In this document: positions 12,567-24,060 of the stretch, piece by piece
How the letters are laid out: each line of letters begins with the position of its first letter
Position numbering within the stretch: position 1 is the stretch's first letter
From: Gracilariopsis chorda
Taxonomy: Eukaryota > Rhodophyta > Florideophyceae > Gracilariales > Gracilariaceae
Reading direction: 5' to 3'
Assembly: GCA_003194525.1 (NCBI GenBank)
Contig: NBIV01000236.1
Coordinates: forward strand, 1-64,000
Length of the DNA: 64,000 nucleotides
Program-made: the position numbers and the translations under genes
The notes under the pieces: model-generated
Database searches by the model: none
What the model saw: the letters and a program-made list of their open reading frames with translations, nothing else
Told to the model about the DNA's origin: nothing

Positions 12567-15500
12567 ATGCCCAACTACACGAAGACCATCTTGGCTCTGT
12601 TGGAGCTACGCGATGAGTATGCGCGTGAACGAACGCCAGTCGATCGTCCTAGGAACGCCAAGTACGCCACTCTCGTGGATCACGCGATTTGGGTGCGAAG
12701 GAACTCCACTGCTGCGCGCGAGCTTTGCTCCCAAGCAACCAACACCCCGAACGTGTCTACTTTCGGGGATGAAGAACTACGCCGCGCGTTGTTGTCCACT
12801 TCGAATACCACTCGCAATGCGTTCCAACAAACGCACCAAATTGCGAAAGTGATAGACCAAACAGACACCAAAAATGAATCAAGGGTGAAGGACTACTACC
12901 GCATATGCAACGCACGTGGTATAAACTTCACAATTCGCTTCTTGCTCAGCGACTTGATCAAATCGCACGTCACGGGCATTAATACGCGCAAGAACAAACG
13001 CACCGATGTCCCAACAGAACGCGCTTCGCGATTCGAGGTGTTGATTTACATGACGATGTTCGTACAGTTGTCTCGCCAGCGCGTAGCTTTCTCTGGAAAG
13101 CGAAAGCGAGGACCACCCATTCCGGGTGCTCAGACGACGCCGAGCTCCCTTAGGAACTTCAACGCGTTCACCTGCAGCCCAGTTGCGTACAGTGTGCAAT
13201 AGGTGACTCGCTCGTGGGATTGCTTTGCCACCTTTCTCGGATTCACTGACGTTGAGAGCATGGTGTACCCGTATCTCATTTTCGATCCGGACAGATTGGG
13301 GTTTGAAGTAATAGGCAATCGTGAAGATGGCTTCTCTCCACTCACGAAGCTTAAAACTCTCACACGGGACCTTAAATCATGCACCGACCCATCCCAAGTG
13401 GACTCCAAAGCGTTCGCACAATCGGAAGAGGTGGATTCAAGCCTCCGCGCACTGAGTGAGGAGTTCCTTAGCGATGTGGTCAGCGTCGTCTCACATCCCC
13501 GACTGTACGAGGCGAGCTTGCGCCCATGGCAGTTGCTGCTAGAGTTGCTTCCAGACGACAAGCGTAAGGCAATCGAACCGCAGCATTCCCGGCAGCGTTC
13601 GTTCCCCCAACGGTTCGACAAGCTGAGTGCGCAGCTTTGGAAACCCATTCGTGAGGTCAACACCCAACACCACAACGCGCACGCCAATGCCAAATCTGCC
13701 ACTACTGCTGCTGGGCGTCCCGCCACTTCCGCCATACCAGTAGACGTCATAGACTTGGTACAAGAACCCACCAGCAGCAGTAGCAGCGGTGGAACCACGG
13801 GCAGCAACCCCAAAGCGCCCCACCCCCCCTCCTCGCTAGGCCCGGACCCACAGAATACAATGGAGCGCGATCTTCCCTACAGCGAGGAGCAGGCGGACAT
13901 CATTCCCCCAGACCAGCCGGCCGACGTACACGTGCTCAATGCATTGGAATTGGTGCAGGAGCATATGATGAAGCATTACGCAATGTATTGCTGCGGCTTT
14001 GACGACCTCGTGGATGTGCACAACACATTGCGTGCCCCGGACTCCGTGCCATGCTCCCAGGCCCAGTTAGTATTGACAGACCCCACTTACGCCATTCGCT
14101 CTATGCGTGGCAGGCCGAACAGCGACTACGACACCCTCACCGTCGCCGAAATGAAAGGGGTTACAATAACAATGAGTCGCTTTTTACGTGGTGGTGGCCA
14201 CTTCGTGATTTTCTGCTCGCTTGAGCAGTTCCCGCGTTGGCGTAAGCTGTTGAACAGCGTTGATCGCAGGGAAGCCGATGGCACCGTTGCCCCAATGTTC
14301 CGCCTGGACCACTGCCCATTGCACATGATCCTTGCACCGGGTAACAACACCGTGTCGCCGGGCCGAGCATCTGAAGAGTTGATACCCATCACCCAATACG
14401 CGGTGCATGGCGTCAAAACAGGTCTCACTCGGGCACAAGAGAACAAAATGGTGAACTACACCAACTTCAGTTACGTCCCGTCCACGGTCACCACGCACAA
14501 GAAAGTCATCGACCGTGTTCCGGCCGTCGATGTGAATGAGCGGTTCATGTGGTCCCGCTACACAGACAGCGGAGATGTGAAGCGTGAGGCTGTTCGTCTA
14601 GAACAGAAGCCAATTCGACTCAACATGGAGCTCATTGCCAGGTTCGTCGAACCGGGTGATACGGTTCTTGACCTGTTTGGCGGCACCTTCTCGACAGCGC
14701 TTGCCTGCATGTCTTTTAGGAAAGGCGAAGCACGCAGATTCGTCGGTTGCGAGAAGGACGAAGCATGCTTCCACCACGCCAGACATCACGCACTGAAACA
14801 CTTCTCAAGGCTCATCGCCGAGAACGTTGCCAGCGTTACCGTCACGCAAGGTTTGGTGGATGCAGCCAACGTGGTGCACAACTACATTAAAGGATATCTG
14901 CGTCCCTCCCGGACTTGGGCAGCCGTGCCAAACTTCCCTCAATACCAAACGCTGCCGGAGCATATAGTTTTGTATTGTGCCTCTAAATGGCGCGCACAGG
15001 ACTTCGTCACCACCGGCCTTCACATGGACCTCTCCCAATGGCCCGAGAAGTACCAAGGACTCTTCAAACTAATGAGCGTGAACGAGCTCCGCGCTCATGA
15101 GGCTTCAACGCTACGCCTTATTGTGGCTGAGTCAACCATTGTGCACCCATCTGCTGGGGTTGGCGTTTTTGCACGCTGTACGTTCGCAGAAGACGAGACA
15201 GTCTGCCACTTTTACGGCACGTTGGTATATCACGACATGTCCCACGACTCCGGCTTGATGGGCGTTACCCCACAGGATTTCTGCACGTATTGTATGCAAG
15301 TGGCCCTCAGGGCTCCGGACTTCACCTCCCTCATCAGACTGAACAAGGACAAGAAAATACCAAGCGTTTGGATCTCGCCAGCTCCCTTTTGCGTAGGAGG
15401 ACTCATCAATGACCCAAGGTACCTCCAGTTGGATCCTGACGCGCAGCCCATTCGTGATGGTTTCAAACCCAAACGAACGGCCAATGTCTACGTTGATCGT

Positions 15501-15698
15501 TCTGCGATATCTGCGCTTAAAACACGTAAGCACCTCGAGCCTTACACTCTGATAACAATCAGAGCTACCCGCCGTATAGCACGCGGAGAGGAATTCTTCA
15601 TCGACTACGGTACTTCTTACGATTGGACCAATAATCTTGGTACCCCTTCGCCCCAGACACCTTCTTCGACTTCTACAAAACACAATAAAAACCCCTGA
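12567..15698 (+). CDS. Beta-class DNA methyltransferase fused to a SET domain, copy 1 (family I)
   Basis: The frame is single, of 1,043 residues, broken only by a TAG at 13200 (residue 212). The sister copy has Gln (CAG) there. Residues 1-211 are an uncharacterised basic region. The methyltransferase follows: motif IV as LTDPTY (D505), GGGHFVIFCS, and motif I near the carboxy side as DTVLDLFGGTFSTALACMS (D702) with FVGCEKDEACF. Motif IV before motif I is the beta-class (N4-cytosine or N6-adenine) order. A SET domain spans about 855-1020: GVGVFARCTF (864 on), GLINDPRYL, and RRIARGEEFFIDYG (GEE at 1007). The stop is TGA. The start is the ATG at 12567, shared in position and sequence with copy 2. 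One polypeptide could therefore mark both DNA and histone or other lysines (inference). DPTY departs from the usual DPPY/SPPY. Intact or recently silenced is unresolved. Confidence 0.85.
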
Positions 15699-16251
15699 AC
15701 ACCCTCTCTCTAAGGGTGAAAACTCCTAAACAAATTCCTCAAACCTGCTTCTTTGCATGTGCGTAAGAACGTATTACGTAATCCTGTGCCGTTTTGTGGT
15801 GTGCACCGGCTCATTCCCACTGTGCGCATGGGCATGTGTATCACCCCACACACAGCACACCTCCCACCTTACCAAAAACCCAATTACAGTTTGTGTATGA
15901 CGTCATGTGTGAACCTAAACGAACGCCCACATATCTCCAGCCGCGCCAGCCCCGTTCTCCCTCTGCACCTCATGGTGTACATGTTTGGCGAGTATTAGTC
16001 CCATAGCCTATGCGAGCTCATACTTCCGACGCTGTATGAGCGCGCCAAAAAACCCACATTGCGGCGCCTTTGCGCAAGCCCCCCCTCACAATCATCACTA
16101 CAAAAAGCCCACCAACCAGCCCCTAATAAACCCCTTCCCATCTCTCCCCCTACCCCCAAAAACGTCTACAACTCAACCGCACGCCATAACCCATCTCTAT
16201 CTCTCGCTCTGCCTTTCTTTTTATCTCCTTCCCTTCTGCGAGCATACCAAT
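15699..16251 (+). other. Spacer between methyltransferase-SET 1 and RecQ B
   Basis: This non-coding spacer of 553 bp is C-rich on the top strand from 16040 on, with many CCC and CTCTC runs just before the ATG at 16252. No palindrome or terminator-like hairpin stands out. The equivalent spacer in family II (31206-31585) is 380 bp and unrelated in sequence. Confidence 0.4.
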
Positions 16252-19200
16252 ATGGACAACCTCACTTTGCACAACCACTCCATAGGACTGGACTTTATCC
16301 AGCCTGGTACGGCTCCAAACGCGAACACACCCCAACCGTCCCAACCCCAACGCTACCGCCATAATCTCAATATCAGCCGGGCAGATCGCGGATAAAGAAC
16401 GAAATGCATCTCCCTCCTTCACCAACCCGCTCGACACCGTTATCAACCTTGCCATTCACTCCATCGGCTTCTTCGTCCTGTGCCTCAACTGCGAATCTGG
16501 CATCCCTCGCGACGTGCCGTGCGCTATCATCTCCGAAAGGCGCACTTCCTCCCCAAGGAAGAGGCTCGCAAAGCATCCGACATCATTTGGTCCCGCAGAA
16601 CCGAAATGCTTAAGCAGAACAACCTCCCCCCGCTATGGAATTCGTATGATCCGGAAGCGCCGAGCCAAAACGTGGCTGTTCTGCGTCCACTAGCCGGGCT
16701 GCAAATATTGAACGGCTACCGCTGCGCGCAGTGCACCTCCTGCTACATTGACCTTCAGCGTCTTCATGAGCACATGACAAACACACATTCCAATCACGCG
16801 CATTCGGTTTCTTGGCTAATAGAACAAACATCGAAGCAAAGCACCGTAAATGTGCAAACCATATTTGGCGGCCCTCGCCGTCTGCTGTTTGCGGTGAGCT
16901 CCGCCTCCCCCGTTGGAACCATAAGCAAACACCTTCAACTGCCTATCCAAACGGTCAACACTCTGCAGCAACCCCTTCTACCCCAAAACCTCCAGTCCCA
17001 ACCCCCGGCACCGATACTGCCACAGCCCATGCAACCCCCCAACCCGAACACAAACTCCAGACACCAACACATACTGCAACCGGAACACAAAACCGAAGAA
17101 GCAGTGAAAAACTTCTTCAAAAGCTTAAGCACCTCACATATCCAAACCAATCATCTGCATCTGCAACCGCAAGCACAACAAAAACCCAACTTCTTCATTG
17201 CGTGTACCAAGCTAGACATCATACTCCAGTCTGTTTCTGTCAGCCTCAAGGACGCAACCATACTCACAAATCCAACATGTGCAAGCGACATCGATGCAAT
17301 GGCTGCTATGACCAACGATGTTTTCATGTACCTCACCAAAGTTCCATTTCTCATGTGCACCATTCCACCATTTTTTCTCCAAAAGCTGAACCAACGCTCC
17401 GACAGCAACTTCCGCAGCGTCTCGCAGGACACGATCAAACGCTACGCCTCTGATATTGCTCGTCTCTTACTATTCACAAAAAAAAGGCTACGAGCATGAC
17501 GTCAACCTGGTTTCACAAGCGCAAAACACTACGGCCTACCTCCACAGCGTTAACCTAAAACCTAAACTCCTACACAGCGCGCTCACCGCCCAGCTTCTGC
17601 AGACGCTCCCCCCGTATGCATCTACGCATACACTCACTGTGCGCAACTTCATTGCGGCCGCTTCTGTGCTGGTTCACAACACCGAAGATGCCATCAACCA
17701 ACACGACGAGCGCTACCGCTATGCTAGTGCCGACGAGCTCACCCATCTGCTCGCCGCTCTCCAATACGGGGTCGCAGCATGCGCTATCCATCACGTGCAT
17801 AACCTCACCAAGCAGCAAGGAAAAACCCCTCATCATCTTACTTCCGAGATGCAGCAAGTGGAATTGTCGGTTGACGTGCAATCAAACAATGATTTTTCTT
17901 TCATCCGCAACACTCTCAGCTTTGCTATGAACATCGCCACTAAAGAAGGCATCAACATATCGTTCGTATACTGCCATATGCACCCGCACTGCGGCATCGT
18001 TCGCGACATTCACTTGGGTCTGCCCGCGCTCGGTTCTATCGTCAAAAAGGTCCATGCCGAAATTGAAGACATCATCATTGATGATCTGCTATTGGGATCT
18101 CCCTTCCCCCCTGCATTCACAAGCCACATCCACGCACTAAAAGACCAACCATCAAACAAAAACCCTGGCTTCTCCTTCCTCCAACACCCGCACAATGGCT
18201 CTTTTCTACACACCTGCTTGCAGTATGTACTGCAATGCCTAAAGAACCCATCCGGAAACACATCGCACCATTCGCTCCAAGCTCCCTCCCCACCACCCAA
18301 CGATACCCCCACAGTTCTTATTGCTGGTATCCACTTCTACACACCTGCTCTCACCCGCTGGCTCGCATGCGCACAAAAAGTCCAGGAGCGGCTCCTCGTC
18401 GTTCTCCACTTTGCCTCCGGCTCCCCAGCTCGCGGAACCGAGATTGAGTCGTATCGTCTGCACAACGATTTGTTCCACCAACGCTGCCTCATACTTCTCG
18501 ACTCTCAACCCGTTCTCATCACGCGTTACCTCAAAACTCACAACGCTAAAGGAGGCGCTCGCCCAATTCCACGCTTCCCAGATCCAAAGACAGCTGAACT
18601 CCTTCTCACTTACCTGACGCTCGTTCGCCCGCTCGAAACCTGGTTCGTTTCGGCTATACACGGCGAAACCCATAAACAGGCACACTGGCGTATGTTGTTC
18701 TCAACCCACGGCATGCCCCTGGACGCTCGAAACATTCGCCGAATCATCAGCTCCACTCTGTTCGACGCTGGGTTTAAACTCACCTTTGCCGACTACCGCA
18801 ACTTCACAGTAGGAATCACCGCTCTCATTTCCTCCACCGCCGCAAACGACACTGACAACACGCTCTGCAAGGCCATCCTGGAAGAATTCATCTCCACCGC
18901 GCACAATCAAGCCGGGCACATGGCACACACTGCGGAGCTCATGTACGCACGCACCCCACACGACGTCAGTGGAATGCGACACACCGAACTCAGCAAGTAC
19001 AAAGAATGGTCCACCAAATGGCACTCACTACTCAATTTCAGCAAACACGCCGCAAAGAAGCGCTCTTTCCGTGACACTCCCCAACACCAGAGCACCACCC
19101 CTCCCGCCAAGCGCCCCACTCCCGCATCACAACCCATTTCACCTCTGCACCGCCCTTACAAACCGCCCAACGACGTGTTTGCACCCCTGGCCTGCTCATC

Positions 19201-21607
19201 CTCCCTACTCCACAGCCGCCCAACCCCATCCGAGCTCCCAAGAGGTGGTGCATCGCTCCATACACCCCCACCGCTCAATTACGAACACAGACTCGGCACG
19301 TTCCTCAACGCACTCCGACAATTGCTTGCCAATGGCTCCTCAGTGTTTAAATCACCTACGCAGTTTACCGTTACGGTGGCCGTGTTTGAAAAGCGGGGAA
19401 ACATGCTTATGCTCACTCCGACCGCCTCCGGAAAAACATTGTCTGTACTGCTCCCGATGTACATGGAGAAGGGCTCATATTCCTCCATCATTATCGTTCC
19501 TCTCAAAGCCCTCCTTACGGAGTACGAACAACGTGCGGCAGCCTTTCAGCTTCAGAGAAGCACATCCCCGCACACCAATGGCGGCACGGAAACATTTGCG
19601 GATGTCTATATATTGTCAGTCGAAGTGCTTGACTCCGCCTCTTTCAACTCCCTGCTTTAACGCTTGTTGCACAAACAAAAACTGGCCCGCATCGTGGTGG
19701 ATGAAGTGCATTTATTTCTGTTATGGCAACACTTTCGCCCATCCCTTGCACACATCCACAATGCGCTTTCCATGGTACCCCCCCATATACCCCGTGTACT
19801 GCTCAGTGCCACCGTGCCGCCCCGCGATCATCCACTCCTGCTATCACAGCTTTCAATACCAACAGCTTACCTGTATACCACTTCCACCGCCCGTAACAAT
19901 ATCCACTTCTCCGTGTACGACGCTTCCCCAAGCGTAAAAGCCCCTCGAATTCGTACTGCCGCAGGTACCTATCAAAGCTTGTTCCAACATCTGCTGCAGA
20001 CAGGCGTCCCGTACTTCCAACAACAAGTCTCAACATTGCTCACCGCAAGTACTGAATCCTTGGTCCGCATCATCCTATTCACACTCACACGCTCAGCTAC
20101 AGAACAACTACACCGCGTCATTCAACAATACGTACAAGGAACATTATCTCACCAGTTCCCTTCCACATCTTTCATTTGCCTCTTCTATCATGCCAGCTTA
20201 TCCGACCACGAAAAGGATGAAACACACGACGACTGGCTCCATCGCTTCTCCGTTCCGCCATCCGCCGCCGTAACCCAAACAGTTATTTTCATGACTTGCA
20301 CTTCCGCCTTTGGAACAGGACTCGACACTCCAAACGTTCGGCTAGTGCTAATGTTTGGAGAATGTGCCAGTCTGGCCGACCTTGCCCAGCAGGCCGGCAG
20401 AGCGGGTCGTGACGGCCAAAATGGGCGCTGCATCACCATGTACTCAAAGCCCTACTTCAAAATGATACAAGATCTTCTTTGCTCTACAAACAACCAGAAC
20501 CCCAACGACATCGCCCGTTCTTATGTCGACTCGCTTGCCACAGACCGCTGGAACCAAGTGAAGACGTGGATGGAACTGACGCTCGTGTGCCGCCGTAACG
20601 CCCTTTACGCCCACATTGATGGAACCGAACCAGGCTTTTCCTTATTCACCGAAGACGCTGTGAACTGTGACATTTGCGAAAAAAACTTCGCTACTTCCAA
20701 CCCGTTTCCAACCGCACCTACCCAAAACACTTCTACCCTAAAAACACCGTCACAGCCTGCAAAACCCACACCCTCCCCTCCAAATCAGACACCTATAGCC
20801 TCCACAGGTACCGCCTCTCTTGACATGTCACCCTTCATCCTACCGGAGCCAAGCTCAAACCTTCAGATACTGCCTTACAATGGTTCTCTCCCATCGCTAC
20901 AACCACTCCCTTCGGCGTCCGCAGCCCCCAATTCAGTCAAACGCCTAAACAACAACCTCCTCTCGTCTTCGCCGCCCTTCATCACTTCTTTCTCTTCTTC
21001 AGAGCGGCACACCAGCCCGCATCAGTCTAACATTTCCGCTTCCTTTTTTTATCGCATCAACTCCATTCCCCCCGCTCGTATTGTGCGCCACATTCAGGAG
21101 ATAGCACGCTGTCTCCATTCTTTATGCGTTCCGTGTCTTATCCAAGCTCAAACTCCCGTAACCAAGGAAAACCATGTATGCTCCTATGCATCCATTCGAT
21201 GCTATCGATGCTTCTCGGACTCCCACCACGCGGTTGAGTGCCCACACAACAAGAACCCACCCAAGACCTGCTACAAGTGCCATATGGGATACTGCAAGGG
21301 ACTCAAGACCCATTCAGATCCCAAAACATGTGGTACTCGGGCATGTGAGTTTATCCCACTGCGCCAGATTGCATGGCTTCTCTGGCGCAAAGACCCAGAC
21401 ATGCGCAACACCATTGCACTCAACCTCTTTGACGAAGAACGCAACTCTCAGTTCAACAATATTTCTACGAGCAGTACATCCGAATCCGCTAAAGCACAGC
21501 AACAAGACCAACTTTTCCACTCCTGGTTGACGACAACAGACCGCAGGGCCGTTCCCAACCTTATACGCCTCATCACTTGGTACAAATCTACAACTGATCT
21601 TGTATAG
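16252..21607 (+). pseudogene. C2H2 / tyrosine-recombinase-like / RecQ helicase protein, copy B (family I), nearly intact
   Basis: This is the longest-preserved copy, about 1,785 codons. Two C2H2 fingers come first (CLNC...YHLRKAH, then CAQC-x12-H-x4-H), the OrsD-like type seen in fungal RecQ fusions. A central block has ASGSPARGTEIE (Arg at 18431), ADYRNF (Arg at 18797) and AGHMAHTAELMYAR (His 18917, Tyr 18944), the R-R-H-Y order of tyrosine recombinases. The helicase has LTPTASGKTLSV, VVDEVHLFLLWQHF, CTSAFGTGLDTPNVR and AQQAGRAGRDG, then the RecQ zinc element (CRR...CDICEKN). A carboxy knuckle region follows (CYRCF...CYKCHMGYCKG). Breaks are shifts near 16350, near 16505 and at a run of eight A at 17477-17484, plus a TAA at 19658 where copies A and C have CAA. 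The final TAG is followed six codons later by TGA. It is about 60 percent like copies A and C, so it is a separate subfamily. Confidence 0.85.
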
Positions 21608-21779
21608 CTTTCCGTGACACCATGATGATAACAATAAATTTGTGGCCATAAGCTTCACATGTTTCTATTCGTTACGTATAAAAACCCGCCACACATTCTC
21701 ACACGTTGAGAAACGCGCATGTGCGACCAACACGAAAAACACCTTCCGCTTCCTTCTACTGTATTCTTATCTGTATTAT
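21608..21779. other. 3' flank of RecQ B
   Basis: A short AT-richer stretch (ACAATAAATTTGTGG near 21629) follows the stop and could hold a polyadenylation signal (AATAAA at 21631-21636). Nothing else is recognised. Confidence 0.35.
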
Positions 21780-21950
21780 GCATGTACGACATGAAAAAGT
21801 CCTGTCGTACATTCACAGGGTGGTCGCTCGACCTCTACCCTCCAAAAAAAATTACTATTTTTTTGCTGCAGTGGTCGAGCGACCACTACGTTCATGTACG
21901 ACAGGAAAACGTCCTGACGTACATCGCCGCGGAGGTCGAGCCACCCTAAA
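21780..21950. repeat. Family I palindromes, right-hand set
   Basis: GTGGTCGAGCGACCAC lies at 21871-21886, preceded by GGTGGTCGCTCGACC near 21818. Inner hairpin arms TACGACAGGAAAACGTCCTG start near 21896. Layout and A/T loop match one unit of the 112-bp array at 11250-12190, about 10 kb away. The two sets flank the methyltransferase-SET 1 and RecQ B pair. Confidence 0.85.
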
Positions 21951-23213
21951 ACACCCCAAAGTCTCCGAGTTCGGTATTCCCGTAGCCACGCCACTATCTT
22001 TTAAACTTACCACAGCACTATTACCTAGTGCACACCGCTTACAGCGGTGCACAACAAAGCATTCCAATTAAAAAACCCTAACACAAAACGTGCTCTGCAT
22101 ACCGCTGCACACTTCTGCAGCACAAAACGCCGACCCCCTAAAGTCGAAAAAACCCCTTCACAACAGCACATGATATGCCAGACAATTCTGTTTCTGTTAA
22201 CATTCTGCAACCCCTAAAACTCCTTAAAACACTAATAAAATAAAACCTAGGAATCTAAGTGCAACTCCCCAAAGTGTCTAGAAGTAAAACCCCTAATACC
22301 AATACACCCCCTAGAAAACGCCTAGACCCAATCGCAAAAACGCCCTTAAAACAAAACCCCTAAATACAAAAATTGAGTACAACTTCCATTTCTTAAGTGT
22401 ACGGCCAATCACAATTTTTTTAAAAACATTCACACTCCCCTCCACGGAAGACAAATCACCAAAACACACTAAAACGAAAAATAACGTTTAGAAAAACCCC
22501 TAAGAGGTTCTAATCACATATATCTACGTCTAGAGAACTAGGCCATATACACGATTTTTTACATCTTGCAATTTTCATTATTAAAAGTCCAACCTTTAAT
22601 ACTCTCACACATCCATAATCATGAAAAGTGCAGCTTACCAGGACGGAAGCGGCTAAAACCTTGCCGAGCGAACAAATATACAACCCTCACACCCTGTAGC
22701 GCTAATCCTTTAAAACGACATCCCTGCTCCCTAAAACCCCTAATACGGAAAACATTCTTATCAGTTTTAACCCCCCCACGGTACCTCCATACAAAAATTT
22801 TGTACCTCTCCTGTTTTTCTCCAACTGCACCTAAAACAACTAAAACCTCCTAACATTGCCATATCAAGGGAATACAATAATATATAACATTTCCTAATGC
22901 TAATATATTCCCGTAAACACCCTCACATTTAAAAACCCTAAACTTTAATATGGTGGTTCTTACAATAACATAAAACCTTTTTTAATGCTAAGAACACCAA
23001 AGTATAAACCACTAGATTTGAAACCCCTAATTTTTAATATCAACGCTCTTCATTCTTTCTCAGAGGCTCCCTAATAAAAGCCTGCTTCGTCTCATTTGTT
23101 CCATGTGCGTAAACATGCCCGCAATGCTTCGTTTGGCCAAATATGACAAGTACTACAAACCCCTAAACATTTGTCAGACATTTAAAAAACGCATTCCTTG
23201 GTTTCCACAAATC
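21951..23213. repeat. Degenerate telomere-like C-rich region
   Basis: There is no gene. Words such as AAAACCCCTAATACC (22287), AAAACCCCTAAATAC (22355), CCCTAAAACCCCTAA (22729) and AAACCCCTAATTTTT (23020) recur, C-rich strand on top as at 9.5-10.7 kb. AT content is higher from 22850 to 23050. The 95-codon frame at 22566-22853 runs through the telomere-like words and is not credible. Confidence 0.5.
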
Positions 23214-24060
23214 TCTTCAAAACCAAGCGCTTTCCCACACAATATGCGTTAACATGCCTGCATTGCATGGGTTTAGCAAATGTTGCAAAAACCAAGCGCT
23301 TTCGCATATTTCTACAATGTGCGAAAAAACCCCCGCACTGCTAGGTTGCGTGAATTTGCCCAAAACCAAGCGCTTTCGATCATTTGCACAATGTGCGTAA
23401 ACATGCCCGAAATGTTTGCTTTGGGAAAATGTGTCCAAAACCAAGCGCTTTCGTACATTTGTACAATGTGCAAAATATTGACGTGTTGCTTGGTTTCTGT
23501 AAGCCAGTCCAAAACCAAGCGCTTTCCCACATTCTACAAATGAGCCAAAAAACATCCCACGCGCTTGGTCTGCGAAAAGCTGGCTAAAACCAAGCGCATG
23601 GAGCATGCGACCAAACCTTGCCAAACCAGCTCAGAAACCATTCTTCCAAAGCGTCCGAAACGCACATATGCGCGCGCGCGCACTTTCAGGACCTTCCTAC
23701 AAGGCTCTGACAAATCATGGCTAAAACCAAGCGCTGGGGCACCCTGTATTGGCGCGCTACACCTTTAAATATGCGCCCAACTACGCTACTTACACGACAT
23801 GCACGCGGCACGTGCCATATATGCCTAAAACCAAGCGCAAACGGCGATGTCAAATCCTAATTTTTTGATGTATGCGCTTGGTTTTTAGCCGAACCAAGCA
23901 TTCTATAATATTTAGCCAGGTTTTTTGAGCTCAAGCGTTTGTTTCATAACCGGCGCACAGCGCTTCGTCATCCACTGAAGGCATGAAAAATGTACATACA
24001 GCGATTCCACCACTCGTTCAACGTTTTGCGTCAGAACCAAGCGCTTGCCAACACCCCTCA
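23214..24060. repeat. AAACCAAGCGC repeat array, about 74-bp period
   Basis: The word AAAACCAAGCGCTTTC recurs near 23218, 23287, 23361, 23436, 23510 and 23585, spaced 69-76 bp. It carries a weaker shared tail (CACAATGTGCGTAAACATGCC). Further single copies lie near 23719, 23825 and 24036, and inverted copies (GCGCTTGGTTTTT, 23874; GCGCTTGGT, 23560). Spacers are related but degenerate, unlike CRISPR. The far end overlaps the last codons of the minus-strand gene at 24018-26402. Confidence 0.8.

Noticed and set aside
12879..13813. Minus-strand ORFs under methyltransferase-SET 1
   Set aside because: Shadows of a strong + strand gene with homologues; no motifs of their own.
23214..24060. Possible CRISPR array
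   Set aside because: Spacers are related to each other, repeats drift, there are no cas genes, and the window is eukaryotic.
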